DNA of 64,000 bases from Bacillus thermozeamaize. Lineage in GTDB: Bacteria > Bacillota > Bacilli > ZCTH02-B2. Both the position numbers and the translations under genes were made by a program. How positions within the stretch are numbered: the first letter of the stretch is position 1; each line of letters opens with the position of its first letter. The stretch spans positions 1 to 64,000 of the forward strand of contig LZRT01000010.1 in the NCBI GenBank assembly GCA_002159075.1, in the 5' to 3' direction. The notes beneath the pieces were generated by a model that worked only from the letters and a program-made list of their open reading frames with translations, did not search any database and was not told the origin of the DNA. Shown here in pieces: positions 8,902 to 17,494 of the stretch.

Positions 8902-9938
8902 CAATGGATCCCTCCCATCCCCATCCCGTCACCGGTCGCAAGCGCCACTTCCGCGGAAGATTCCCGCAACCAGCAACGGCTCTGTCTTCCGGGAGCCAAT
9001 TCAAGCAGCGGCGGTTCTTCCATGGCACACCGCTCCATCGCATAGGGACACCGGGTGCTGAACCGGCACCCGGAAGGCATCTCCATCAGTGTCGGAACCG
9101 ACCCGGGAATGGCCTGCAAGCGCTTACTTTTTGGCGTAGTCAACTTGGGAATGCTGCGGAGCAATCCTTCGGTATATGGATGTTGAGGATTTCGAAACAC
9201 CTCAGCCACCTTCCCTTGCTCCACCACCTTGCCGGCATACATCACCACCACCCGGTCCGCCATTTCCGCGACCACGCCCAAATCATGTGTCACCAACAGC
9301 ACCGCTGAACCAAACTCCGCCTGCAACCTTTTCATCAGATCCAGGATCTGGGCCTGAACCGTCACATCCAGCGCCGTCGTCGGCTCATCCGCAATCAACA
9401 GTTTTGGATTGCAAGCCAGCGCAATGGCAATCATCACGCGCTGCCGCTGGCCTCCGGACAATTGATGGGGATAACTGTTCATGCGCATTTCCGGGTCGGG
9501 GAGACCGACCAATCGAAGCAATTCCACCGCTCGCTGAAATGCTTCCTTTTTGTTGACAGTTTCGTGTATACGCAATACTTCGATAATTTGATCGCCAATC
9601 CGGTAAACCGGATCAAGGGAGGTCATCGGATCCTGAAACACCATCGCCATCTCTTTGCCGCGCATCCTGCGCATTTGATCCTCAGTGGCATGGACAATAT
9701 CCCGGCCAGCAAAGAGAATCTGCCCGCCTGCGATCCACCCTGTATTTCCAAGCAATCGCATGATGGACAAGACGGTCACGCTCTTTCCTGAGCCGGATTC
9801 ACCGACCAGCGCGACCGTTTCACCGGCATCCACATCGAACGATACATCGCTGACTGCTTCTACCACACCGTAGCGGGTGCGAAATGATGTTTTCAAGTGT
9901 TCGACACGTAACAGCGGCGACGCTCTCCCTGAGGACAT
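8901..9938 (-). CDS. ABC transporter ATP-binding protein, DppD/OppD-like
   Basis: About 345 residues from ATG 9938, which has AAAGGTGG six bases upstream; the frame is open to 9968. Walker [10 protein letters not shown], signature [15 protein letters not shown] and Walker [13 protein letters not shown] are intact. The C-terminal cysteine cluster [14 protein letters not shown] matches the subfamily. It is the first gene of the transporter operon, about 90 bases downstream of a good housekeeping promoter. With the DppF-like partner it forms the heterodimeric motor. Confidence 0.94.
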   Translation of the reverse strand: MSSGRASPLLRVEHLKTSFRTRYGVVEAVSDVSFDVDAGETVALVGESGSGKSVTVLSIMRLLGNTGWIAGGQILFAGRDIVHATEDQMRRMRGKEMAMVFQDPMTSLDPVYRIGDQIIEVLRIHETVNKKEAFQRAVELLRLVGLPDPEMRMNSYPHQLSGGQRQRVMIAIALACNPKLLIADEPTTALDVTVQAQILDLMKRLQAEFGSAVLLVTHDLGVVAEMADRVVVMYAGKVVEQGKVAEVFRNPQHPYTEGLLRSIPKLTTPKSKRLQAIPGSVPTLMEMPSGCRFSTRCPYAMERCAMEEPPLLELAPGRQSRCWLRESSAEVALATGDGMGMGGIH

Positions 9939-10024
9939 GAGGTACCACCTTTCCATTGAGATGGGCAACGTTTTCTGAAAAAGAGACAGTTTATGAAAAG
10001 AAATAAAGTTGTTTATGATAAATA

Positions 10025-10053
10025 ACTATACAAGATGATCGCGGATTATTCAA
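10025..10053 (-). promoter_or_regulatory. Sigma-A-type promoter of the transporter/acyl-CoA operon
   Basis: On the minus strand, TTGAAT (10053-10048) and TATAGT (10030-10025) are separated by exactly 17 bases. They sit about 90 bases upstream of the first ATPase gene in an AT-rich stretch with no other gene. No operator was recognised. Confidence 0.65.
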
Positions 10054-10132
10054 GCAATATTTTTAGAAAAATTTTATCATTGCAACGTCGATCATGGTAT
10101 TTTATTGTTTAATATATTGGGAATCCATAGGA

Positions 10133-11047
10133 TCACGAAAATTTCTGCGTCATCTCTGCCTCACGTGATGCCGCCGGGGAGGAACGCCGGTTGACCAGGT
10201 AAATCCCCGTAAGGATCAAACCGCCACCCAGGAGGAGAAAAAGGCTCACCGGCTCTTTCAAAAACAGACTTCCCATCAATACCGACATGAGCGGAACGAC
10301 AAACATATTGGCCGACATCCGGCTCGCTTCACCCTGCTGAAGCAGCGCGAGGTACAACACCCAGGCCAGGGAAATGCCAAACAAGGCGGTGTACAGGATA
10401 CTGGACCAGAAAGTGACATTCCACGTTGCTTCTGTCCAGTTTTCAAAAACCAGGCTCAAAACAAGTATCCACAACCCGCCGATGACAAACTGACCGGCAA
10501 TCAGCCACAGCAAAGAAACCCGTTCCTGAATCCGTTTAAAATAGACCGTTCCAATGGCCCAACTCAAGGCAGCCCCCACCCCCAGCAACACCCCGATCAG
10601 CGAAAGCGAACCGAACACTCCTTCCGAACTGACGAAAAACACGCCGGTAAACCCGAGAATCAGTCCGATACTCTTGCTCCATGTCAGTGATTCCTTCAGC
10701 CAAATGCGCGCAAACAGCCCGACCAGAATGGGTTGCAGATAAATCAACACGGCCGTCAATCCCGACGGCAAATAGTACACGGCATATGTCTGCAGTATGA
10801 AAAAAAGGAACACAAAAAAAAGCGCCGACCACAACCAATACGGCCAAATCTGTGACACCCTGAACTTTCCTCCCCATAACCAGGCAGGCAGCAGCAGAAA
10901 CAGACCGCCCAAAAAGGTGCGCAGTCCCGCAAAAAGAAGAGGTGGCGATTGGCTCAAGCCAATCTTCACCACCGGAAAAGCGGAACTCCAGGAGAGGACC
11001 AGCAGGATAAATATCGGGATGAAGTAGCGAGATATCCATGCTTGCAT
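10133..11047 (-). CDS. EamA/DMT-family transporter
   Basis: 304 residues with ten predicted membrane helices in two EamA repeats. The first repeat opens with FILLVLSWSSAFPVVKIGL and the second starts around GVLLGVGAALSWAIGTVYF. Members export amino acids, nucleosides or other metabolites, and specificity is not predictable. The last residues are a short charged cytoplasmic tail. It is transcribed in the same direction as the dpp-like genes but upstream of their promoter, so it is a separate unit. It is preceded by AAGGGG-type ribosome-site bases. Confidence 0.88.
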   Translation of the reverse strand: MQAWISRYFIPIFILLVLSWSSAFPVVKIGLSQSPPLLFAGLRTFLGGLFLLLPAWLWGGKFRVSQIWPYWLWSALFFVFLFFILQTYAVYYLPSGLTAVLIYLQPILVGLFARIWLKESLTWSKSIGLILGFTGVFFVSSEGVFGSLSLIGVLLGVGAALSWAIGTVYFKRIQERVSLLWLIAGQFVIGGLWILVLSLVFENWTEATWNVTFWSSILYTALFGISLAWVLYLALLQQGEASRMSANMFVVPLMSVLMGSLFLKEPVSLFLLLGGGLILTGIYLVNRRSSPAASREAEMTQKFS

Positions 11048-11179
11048 CTGCCGTTCGACCCCTTTTTTATTTGAACTCGCATGACTCCTTTGTAATACGG
11101 GTCATTCCAAACACCCTCACCTCCAGTATACTTGGGTTCAGCAAATCTGCTCAAGAAGATTGGCATCTTCGTCCTTCAT

Positions 11180-12109
11180 TCAACGCCAAGCTTTTCGCAA
11201 AGCGTCGGCCAGCTCCCGGATCGCCTCCTCACTGGCGTCAATCACCCCGATCATGGAGAAAAACCCGTGGATCATGCCATCATAACACGAACACGTCACA
11301 GGAACGCCCGCTTGCCGCAACAATTCTGCATACGCTTCGCCCTCATCGCGCAGCGGATCATATTCGGCTGTGATCACGAGGGCAGGCGGCAGATTCCGGA
11401 AGTCCCCTGCGAGCGCCGGAGAGGCCAGAGGGTTCGTCTTGTCCTCTTCCGTTCGCAAATAATGATCGCGAAACCAGTACATCATCTCCCGGGTAAGAAA
11501 ATACCCCGATCCGTTTTCCTGGTGTGAGCGGGTATTCATGGCAAAATCTGTGGCGGGATAGATCAAAGCTTGAAAACGCAGTTCCAGTCCACCCTGATCC
11601 CGCGCCATCAGGGCGACGACGGCGGCCAGGTTGCCGCCGGCACTGTCGCCGCCCACGGCAATCCGCTCCGGGTCGCCATTGAATTCTTGCGCATGCTCTG
11701 CCACCCAGCAAGTTGCCGCGTAGGCGTCTTCTACCGCCGCCGGAAATTTATGCTCCGGAGCCAGGCGATAATCCACCGACACCACAATGCACCCCGCCGC
11801 ATTGGCAATTTTACGACACGGCGCGTCATGGGTGTCGGGGCTGCCGATCACCCAGCCGCCTCCATGAAAATAAACCAGTACGGGGAACGGTCCCGAACCT
11901 TCCGGATAATAAAATCGTGCCGGGATGGAACCGGCGGGTCCAGGAATCTGCCTATCCTCCACTTTGGCCACCGGCTCCAAATTTTCCGGACGGGTACGCA
12001 TCATGGCATACGCCGCCCGCGCCGCTTCCGGAGACAGTGTATGAAGGGATGGCATGCCAGAGTTTTTCAATTGGTCTAAAACCATCTGCGCCTGGGGATG
12101 AACAGGCAT
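11180..12109 (-). CDS. Alpha/beta hydrolase, hormone-sensitive-lipase family esterase
   Basis: 309 residues. The oxyanion-hole motif HGGGWVIGS lies at about residue 80 and the nucleophile elbow GDSAGGN at about 154. The acid Asp lies in EYDPLRDEG and the catalytic His in GMIHGFF. This is the complete catalytic set of the bacterial HSL (GDSAG) family, which hydrolyses short to medium acyl esters. There is no signal peptide, so it is cytoplasmic. It is monocistronic, with a candidate promoter at 12162-12190. Its neighbourhood of acyl-CoA genes suggests it releases acids from esters, but that is inference. Confidence 0.93.
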   Translation of the reverse strand: MPVHPQAQMVLDQLKNSGMPSLHTLSPEAARAAYAMMRTRPENLEPVAKVEDRQIPGPAGSIPARFYYPEGSGPFPVLVYFHGGGWVIGSPDTHDAPCRKIANAAGCIVVSVDYRLAPEHKFPAAVEDAYAATCWVAEHAQEFNGDPERIAVGGDSAGGNLAAVVALMARDQGGLELRFQALIYPATDFAMNTRSHQENGSGYFLTREMMYWFRDHYLRTEEDKTNPLASPALAGDFRNLPPALVITAEYDPLRDEGEAYAELLRQAGVPVTCSCYDGMIHGFFSMIGVIDASEEAIRELADALRKAWR

Positions 12110-12161
12110 CTTTATCTCCTCCTGCCACCGTTACTTCTGAATTTTCAATAGAGTTAAGTCC

Positions 12162-12190
12162 AGTATATCACATCGCATCATCCATAACCA
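12162..12190 (-). promoter_or_regulatory. Candidate promoter with a -10 box shared with the 25.4 kb ligase
   Basis: Minus-strand TATACT (12167-12162) has a weak -35, TGGTTA (12190-12185), at 17 bases. The plus-strand 13-mer AGTATATCACATC at 12162-12174 recurs exactly at 25447-25459, again upstream of a minus-strand acyl-metabolism gene. Confidence 0.4.
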
Positions 12191-12312
12191 TCAAAATTTT
12201 CCTTCTAGAAACAAAGAATTCCCTTCGGGTATCACCCTTAGGGGACACAAACGAGAAAACCAAACCGATGATTCCATATTTTATTATATTTTAATAGCGA
12301 TGGATGAGGAAT

Positions 12313-13410
12313 TTATAATGACGTGACGAGCGGCCAAAGTTGTTCCGCTCCCCGCTCGAGCACGTGCTGGCCCAGCCGTTCTGCCCATTCACTTTCTGTC
12401 CCGAACTCATCCCGCCAGGACCACAACCGGCGGGTACTGTAATGGAGCACATGCTCATCGGTAAAGCCGATTGCCCCATGCACCTGATGGGCGATCGCCG
12501 TCGCGATTCCGACTGCCTCTCCCACTCGGATCTTGGCCATCATCGTCGCCAACCGGGCCGCTTCATTGGCATCGTACTGCATATCGGCCCGTTCTACCGC
12601 AGCCATGGCGCTCTCGACAGCCATTCCCGCCGCAGTGACCTCGCCCGCCAGGATGGCCAGCTGCTGCTGGATCGCCTGAAACCGGGCAATCGGACGGCCG
12701 AACTGGATACGTTCCTTGGAATAGTTCACGGACAACTCCAGGACCCGCTCCAGTGCCCCGGCCATCTGCGCCGCCCGCATCAGGGCACCCCGGTACAATA
12801 CTTCCAATTTACTTACGCCGGCTGCAGCCTGCGCCACCTGGTCCTCCCCGACAAGCACACCATCAAAGCACACCTCGTCGCGTGCCTCGTTCGCCAAGTC
12901 CTGCCCGGGCCGGATGGAACAGGCTTTTGGATCGACAACCGCCACCATTTCTCCTTGTTCGGAATCGCCGATGAGAACGATGGATTTGGCCTGGCGCGCC
13001 CAGGGCACATGCCGCGCGGTCCCGGAAAGGAGCCAGCCTCCCTCCGTTTTTTGCATCCTTACTTTCTCTTCCGGAATGACAGGCGCAACCGTGGCCGCAT
13101 CCGTCACGACGGGAAGACGAACCATGGCCAACAACCAATTGGCCAACAACGTCTCGGCAAGCGGGACGGGCGCGGCAAATCTTCCAGCCACTCGCAAGAT
13201 GGCGAGCGCGTCGCCAAAACTGCCACCCACTCCACCTGCTTCTTCGGGAACAGGAACCAGCGTCATCCCGGCCTCTTCCATCGTCTTCCAGAGATCCTGG
13301 GCCCACTCGCCCCGCTCTGTGGCTTCCAGCAACTCTTTCGTACACAAATCTTTCATCATCCGGCTTGCCGTCTCGACAAACATTTCCCGGAGCTCATGAT
13401 GTTCATTCAT
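12313..13410 (-). CDS. Acyl-CoA dehydrogenase subunit, probable beta of a heteromeric pair
   Basis: 365 residues, a divergent acyl-CoA dehydrogenase. The N-terminal half is degenerate compared with the upstream gene and lacks a recognisable SEPNAGSD-type loop. The C-terminal half has RIQFGRPIARFQAIQQQLA and HQVHGAIGFTDEHVLHYSTR, ending in the WRDEFG segment seen in mycobacterial-type FadE partner subunits. Its ATG overlaps the stop of the 13407-14564 gene by four bases. Translational coupling of two unequal dehydrogenases is the hallmark of alpha2-beta2 enzymes such as FadE28/FadE29 in steroid side-chain catabolism. Substrate is unknown. Confidence 0.87.
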   Translation of the reverse strand: MNEHHELREMFVETASRMMKDLCTKELLEATERGEWAQDLWKTMEEAGMTLVPVPEEAGGVGGSFGDALAILRVAGRFAAPVPLAETLLANWLLAMVRLPVVTDAATVAPVIPEEKVRMQKTEGGWLLSGTARHVPWARQAKSIVLIGDSEQGEMVAVVDPKACSIRPGQDLANEARDEVCFDGVLVGEDQVAQAAAGVSKLEVLYRGALMRAAQMAGALERVLELSVNYSKERIQFGRPIARFQAIQQQLAILAGEVTAAGMAVESAMAAVERADMQYDANEAARLATMMAKIRVGEAVGIATAIAHQVHGAIGFTDEHVLHYSTRRLWSWRDEFGTESEWAERLGQHVLERGAEQLWPLVTSL

Positions 13411-14564
13411 CTGACGCCCAGCCCCCTCGCTATAATCCCGCGTAAGATCTCCGTCGTCCCACCACGCAATGTAAATCCCGGGGCATGCAGAATCGCCTGC
13501 GCCATGAGGACCTCAAAGCGGTTGGGTGACGTCACAGATGGCGCACAGGCCACCAGCATCCGGGCCACTTCCGCCACTTCCCGTTCATACCGCGTCCCCA
13601 GATCCTTGACCAGCGCGGCGGCAATATCCGGTGTCACGCCACGTTCCAGAAGCCCGGCCACGCCAAGAGACATCTGGCGCAGGGTCCAGAGCCGGGAGAC
13701 CAGCTGCCCCACCGCAATCCGCGAACGGGCGTCATGGCCAGCCTGCAACACTTTCACCAGTTCAGCCAGCAAGGGATAGGTACTGAGAAACCGCTCCGGC
13801 CCGCTGCGTTCATACGCCAATTCCGCCATTCCCTGCTTCCAGCCGTTGCCCACCTCGCCCACCACCATCTCATCGGGAACAAACACATCCTCAAAAATCA
13901 CTTCATTGAAGTGATGTTCCCCCGTGATCAAGCGGATCGGCCGAACCGTCACGCCTTTTGCTGACAGGTCCACGATCAGCTGGCTCATCCCGGCATGGCG
14001 GTTCTCCGGATCAAGGGGCGAGGTCCGGCAAAGGGCGATCATGTAATGCGAGCGATGCGCGCCGCTGGTCCAGACCTTGCTTCCGTTTAGGATCCACCCG
14101 CCATCCACTTTTTTGGCCATACTGGATACAGAAGCCAAATCGGAGCCAGAATTGGGCTCGCTCAAGCCAATCACAAAGTAGATCTCGCCACGGGCAATGC
14201 CCGGCAGGAAACGCTGTCTCTGTTCCTCCGTACCATAACGGAGCAGAAGGGGTCCCGACTGACGGTCGGCAATCCAGTGCGCCGCCACTGGCGCTCCGGC
14301 TGCCAGCAACTCTTCCGTCACCACAAAACGCTCCAGCGCCGAACGCTCATGACCGCCATACTTCTTCGGCCAAGTGAGGCCTATCCATCCCTTTTCGCCC
14401 AGCTTGCGGCTGAACTCCGGCGAAAACCCGCCCAGCCAGGCGTCACACTGCGGCGTAAAACTCCCCTTTTCCAGTTCTTCGGCAAGAAACTGCCTTACTT
14501 CCCGCCGCAATTGTTCTGCTGCTTCCGGTAGTCTGACACTTGGCAGTTGCAAATCCTTAAACAC
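13407..14564 (-). CDS. Acyl-CoA dehydrogenase subunit, probable alpha of a heteromeric pair
   Basis: 385 residues. It keeps the SEPNSGSDLASVSS substrate/FAD loop and NGSKVWTSGAH. The C-terminal segment reads LRGGTTEILRGIIARGLG, where the classical Glu-Gly-Thr motif of medium-chain enzymes is Gly-Gly-Thr. That form is usual in FadE-type and heteromeric enzymes. It follows the enoyl-CoA hydratase by 14 bases and overlaps the partner subunit by ATGA. The run comB-oxidoreductase-hydratase-dehydrogenase-dehydrogenase probably forms one transcript. Confidence 0.9.
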   Translation of the reverse strand: MFKDLQLPSVRLPEAAEQLRREVRQFLAEELEKGSFTPQCDAWLGGFSPEFSRKLGEKGWIGLTWPKKYGGHERSALERFVVTEELLAAGAPVAAHWIADRQSGPLLLRYGTEEQRQRFLPGIARGEIYFVIGLSEPNSGSDLASVSSMAKKVDGGWILNGSKVWTSGAHRSHYMIALCRTSPLDPENRHAGMSQLIVDLSAKGVTVRPIRLITGEHHFNEVIFEDVFVPDEMVVGEVGNGWKQGMAELAYERSGPERFLSTYPLLAELVKVLQAGHDARSRIAVGQLVSRLWTLRQMSLGVAGLLERGVTPDIAAALVKDLGTRYEREVAEVARMLVACAPSVTSPNRFEVLMAQAILHAPGFTLRGGTTEILRGIIARGLGVR

Positions 14565-14578
14565 AGAAAATCCTCTCC

Positions 14579-15394
14579 TTATTCAAACCTTGGCTTTCTC
14601 TTTTCGACGATCGACTTCAATCCCTCCTGATAATCCGGCAGCTCCGTCACCAATCCCATGAAAGAGGATACCATATCCAATGAGGTTCTAAGATCCGTCT
14701 TCAGCCCCTGGTACACGGTGCGTTTAATCATGCGAATCGCCTGCTGCGGCCCCCGTGCCAGCCGCTCCGCCAGCGCATACGTCTCATCCAACAGCTGTTC
14801 ATGGGGAACGACACGGGTAACCAGCCCCAGCTCAAACGCCTCTTTCGCATCCAACATCCGTCCGGTCCAGAGCAGCTCCAGGGCGTGATCGAGCCGGATA
14901 ATCCGGGGCAGATAATACCCGCCGCCATCGCCTGGGACAATCCCCACATTGACATATCCTTCCGCAAACCGCGCCTGATCCGAGGCAAACCGCAGGTCGC
15001 ACTGCAACGCCATATCCAGCCCGGCACCGATCGCATCGCCGTTGATGGCGGCCAATGTCGGCTTGTCAATCTCCTCCATCAGGAGAGGAATGCGCTGAAT
15101 ATGCTTCCAGAGGGCATTTTTCCGCTGCAGCCCGGTCGACACGAAATCCTCTTCCTCTCCCACACCGCCAATGAATCCCTTGCCGTTCAGCATCGCTTTC
15201 ACGTCGCCCCCGGCACAAAACGCTTTCCCATTGCCTGTCAGGACCATGACACGGATCGCGTCATTGTCCCGCACCTCTTCCAAGGCCTCCCGCCAGAGCC
15301 GGATCATCTCGGCGCTGAACGCGTTGCGCGCCTCCGGACGATTGAGCGTCAGGGTCGCAATTCCTTCTTTGACTTCAAACAACAGATCAGCCAT
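14579..15394 (-). CDS. Enoyl-CoA hydratase/isomerase
   Basis: 271 residues of the crotonase family. The oxyanion hole is formed by AFCAGGDVKAM (about residue 60) and NGDAIGAGLDMAL (about residue 118). A catalytic-region Glu/Asp occurs in VGIVPGDGGGYYLPR; the usual acid Glu is replaced by Asp-Gly here, as in some branched-substrate members. It hydrates 2-enoyl-CoA in the cytoplasm. It precedes the paired dehydrogenases and is clearly related to the truncated hydratase at 18409-18855, which has the same insert and the same C-terminal MIKR.VYQ segment. Confidence 0.92.
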   Translation of the reverse strand: MADLLFEVKEGIATLTLNRPEARNAFSAEMIRLWREALEEVRDNDAIRVMVLTGNGKAFCAGGDVKAMLNGKGFIGGVGEEEDFVSTGLQRKNALWKHIQRIPLLMEEIDKPTLAAINGDAIGAGLDMALQCDLRFASDQARFAEGYVNVGIVPGDGGGYYLPRIIRLDHALELLWTGRMLDAKEAFELGLVTRVVPHEQLLDETYALAERLARGPQQAIRMIKRTVYQGLKTDLRTSLDMVSSFMGLVTELPDYQEGLKSIVEKRKPRFE

Positions 15395-15479
15395 GAATGA
15401 TTCCTCCTCTTCTGAATGGAAAAAATTCTAAAAACGAGACATGCATTTTTCCGCTTGCCGCATCGGCCGGCACTTGGCG

Positions 15480-16490
15480 CTACGAATCCACGATTTTCAA
15501 CGTGATTTTGCCAAAATTCAATCCCTGTTCCATGCGCAGCATTGCCTCAGCGGCCTCTTCCAGCGGATAGCGGCGATCGATCACCGGCCGCAGCTGGTGT
15601 TTTGCATACAACTCAAGCATGTTCGCAAAGTCGCGCGGACTGCCCATCGTCGTGCCCCGGATATCCATCTGGCGGGAAAACACGCCACGCATGATCAGCT
15701 CGGGAACCGATCCATTGGTCGCCCCATAACTGACAATGCGGCCGCCCGGATTGGTCACTTCAATCAACTGGGTGAACCCGGGCCCGGCAACGCCATCCAC
15801 AATCAGATCTGCACCGCCGATCATCTCGCGAAGCCGTTTCACCCAGCCTTCCTTCCGGTAATTCACTCCGCCAGCCGCTCCCAGCCGGATGGCCCTTTCG
15901 ATTTTTTCGTCACTTCCGGATGTCACATAAACGTTCGCCCCTTTGGCAAGGGCCATCTGCAAGGCATACAGGGCCACTCCGCTGCCAATCCCGGAAATCA
16001 GTACCGTCTCCCCTGCCTGTACCTGGCCCCTCGTCACCACGGCACGGTAAGCCGTCACACCGGCCAGCGGCAACGCCGCCGCCTCTTCCCAGGTGAGATG
16101 TTCCGGTTTGGGATAAACTTGTGCGGCCGGGACGACGACATACTCCGCAAAGGTCCCGTCAACCGGCATGCCTAGAATATGAAAATTCGGACCGGGATGC
16201 GCTTCCTGATCACCCCAGGCCAAGCCGGGATTGATCACCACGCGGCTTCCCTCTTCGACGTTTTTCACATTTTCCCCACGGGCCACCACCTCACCAGCTC
16301 CATCGGAGCCGAGGATGGAAGGCAATTTGGTCCGGGGATACCTTCCATAGGAAATAAACACATCCCTGCGGTTCAAAGCAGCGTAATGGAGTTTGATGAG
16401 GACTTCATCCGCTTTTGGTTTTGGAATTTCCACCTCCTCATAGCGAAGGTTTTTTGGTCCTTCCGGTTCTCTCAATACAATCGCCTTCAT
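15480..16490 (-). CDS. MDR-superfamily NAD(P)H oxidoreductase (quinone reductase-like)
   Basis: 336 residues from ATG 16490, chosen because GGAGGCGAAGACG lies directly upstream; the longer frame to 16556 would enter comB. It has a GroES-like domain with LNRRDVFISYGRYP and the Rossmann motif ISGIGSGVALYALQMA. The zinc-binding cysteine and histidine set of true alcohol dehydrogenases is incomplete, so a zinc-independent reductase of the QOR/enoyl reductase kind is more likely. Context suggests reduction of an enoyl or quinone intermediate. It lies 28 bases after comB. Confidence 0.88.
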   Translation of the reverse strand: MKAIVLREPEGPKNLRYEEVEIPKPKADEVLIKLHYAALNRRDVFISYGRYPRTKLPSILGSDGAGEVVARGENVKNVEEGSRVVINPGLAWGDQEAHPGPNFHILGMPVDGTFAEYVVVPAAQVYPKPEHLTWEEAAALPLAGVTAYRAVVTRGQVQAGETVLISGIGSGVALYALQMALAKGANVYVTSGSDEKIERAIRLGAAGGVNYRKEGWVKRLREMIGGADLIVDGVAGPGFTQLIEVTNPGGRIVSYGATNGSVPELIMRGVFSRQMDIRGTTMGSPRDFANMLELYAKHQLRPVIDRRYPLEEAAEAMLRMEQGLNFGKITLKIVDS

Positions 16491-16518
16491 CGTCTTCGCC
16501 TCCAATCCCAATCGATTT

Positions 16519-17253
16519 TCAGCAGCGACTCTCCAACAACAATCGCAATTGCCCATCCTTTACCTCCACGACGGTAGAGGCATCCCCCACAGAACCGACA
16601 AACTGAAGCAACTCACGCAATCCATTCTCCATAAAATACCGTCCCACCCGTCCCCGCCTCAGCGCATCGAACACCTCTCCCGGGCGGTTTTGGGCCGAAT
16701 CATAGGCAAATTGCGCCGCATCATTCATTTTTACTCCTGTCAAATCGAGCCTCGAGACAATTTCACTGGCACACAAAAAATCTTCATAGGAAAAATGCCC
16801 CTTGGAACCGGCACAGATGATAAACACATCCTCCACAGCGGCACGATTGAGATAATCCGCTACTGCAGGTGCATTGCGCAAGCAACCGAGGAGCAACTGT
16901 CCGGCCGGTTGGGCGTAACGAACCGCCCGCGTTCCGTTGGTTGTCAGAAAAATGATGTCTTTGCCCCTGACAACCTCTTCCGTAAACTCATCGGGAAGCG
17001 GACCCAGATCAAACTCTTCCACCTTAAACCCGTCTTCTTCCCCCCCTGTAATCAGGTTTGGCGAGGCCAACTCCCGCCTCAACCGCCGCGCCTCCTCCAG
17101 GCTCCCTACCGGAAAAACCCGCTGCGCCCCCCGTTCCATCATCGTCACCATGGTGGTGGTTGCCAGCAGCACATCGATCACCACAGCGGCGGCACCCACG
17201 AGGCGCTCCGGAACGATTTCCTCTTTTGTCAACCAGACATGCAACCGCTTCAT
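16519..17253 (-). CDS. comB: 2-phosphosulfolactate phosphatase, ComB family
   Basis: About 244 residues. The ComB family removes phosphate from 2-phospho-3-sulfolactate to give 3-sulfolactate. Conserved segments are VVIDVLLATTTMVTMMERGA near the N-terminus, LTTNGTRAV around residue 105 and CAGSKGHFSYEDFLCA around residue 150. In Bacillus spores 3-sulfolactate is abundant, and in methanogens the enzyme is part of coenzyme M synthesis; the former fits a spore former. No comA homologue is visible in this window. It is the first gene of a run into the acyl-CoA genes. ATG 17253 is preferred over the TTG at 17259 by GGAG spacing. Confidence 0.85.
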   Translation of the reverse strand: MKRLHVWLTKEEIVPERLVGAAAVVIDVLLATTTMVTMMERGAQRVFPVGSLEEARRLRRELASPNLITGGEEDGFKVEEFDLGPLPDEFTEEVVRGKDIIFLTTNGTRAVRYAQPAGQLLLGCLRNAPAVADYLNRAAVEDVFIICAGSKGHFSYEDFLCASEIVSRLDLTGVKMNDAAQFAYDSAQNRPGEVFDALRRGRVGRYFMENGLRELLQFVGSVGDASTVVEVKDGQLRLLLESRC

Positions 17254-17394
17254 GCCCAACTCTCCGTCACTCCCTTAAAAATCGCATTCATTTAAACTGC
17301 GCAAATGCTATAAAACCAATTATATCAGTAATTGACAGGAATATCTAAACTGAGTGAACCTGTGCATGTCAGACACATGCATACGGGGATGTAC

Positions 17395-17433
17395 AAAAAA
17401 AGCAGAAACCCTTTGATGGTAGGGTTTTCTGCC
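17395..17433 (-). terminator. Rho-independent terminator of fabI
   Basis: On the minus strand the stem GCAGAAAACCCT pairs with AGGGTTTCTGC (one bulged base) and is followed by seven T residues at 17401-17395. It lies 60 bases after the fabI stop and separates it from comB. Confidence 0.9.
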
Positions 17434-17494
17434 TAAGGGATAATTTGCTTGACCGGTTAGGCGTGTCCACCGTTTGACCAGATTCCAATATGGA

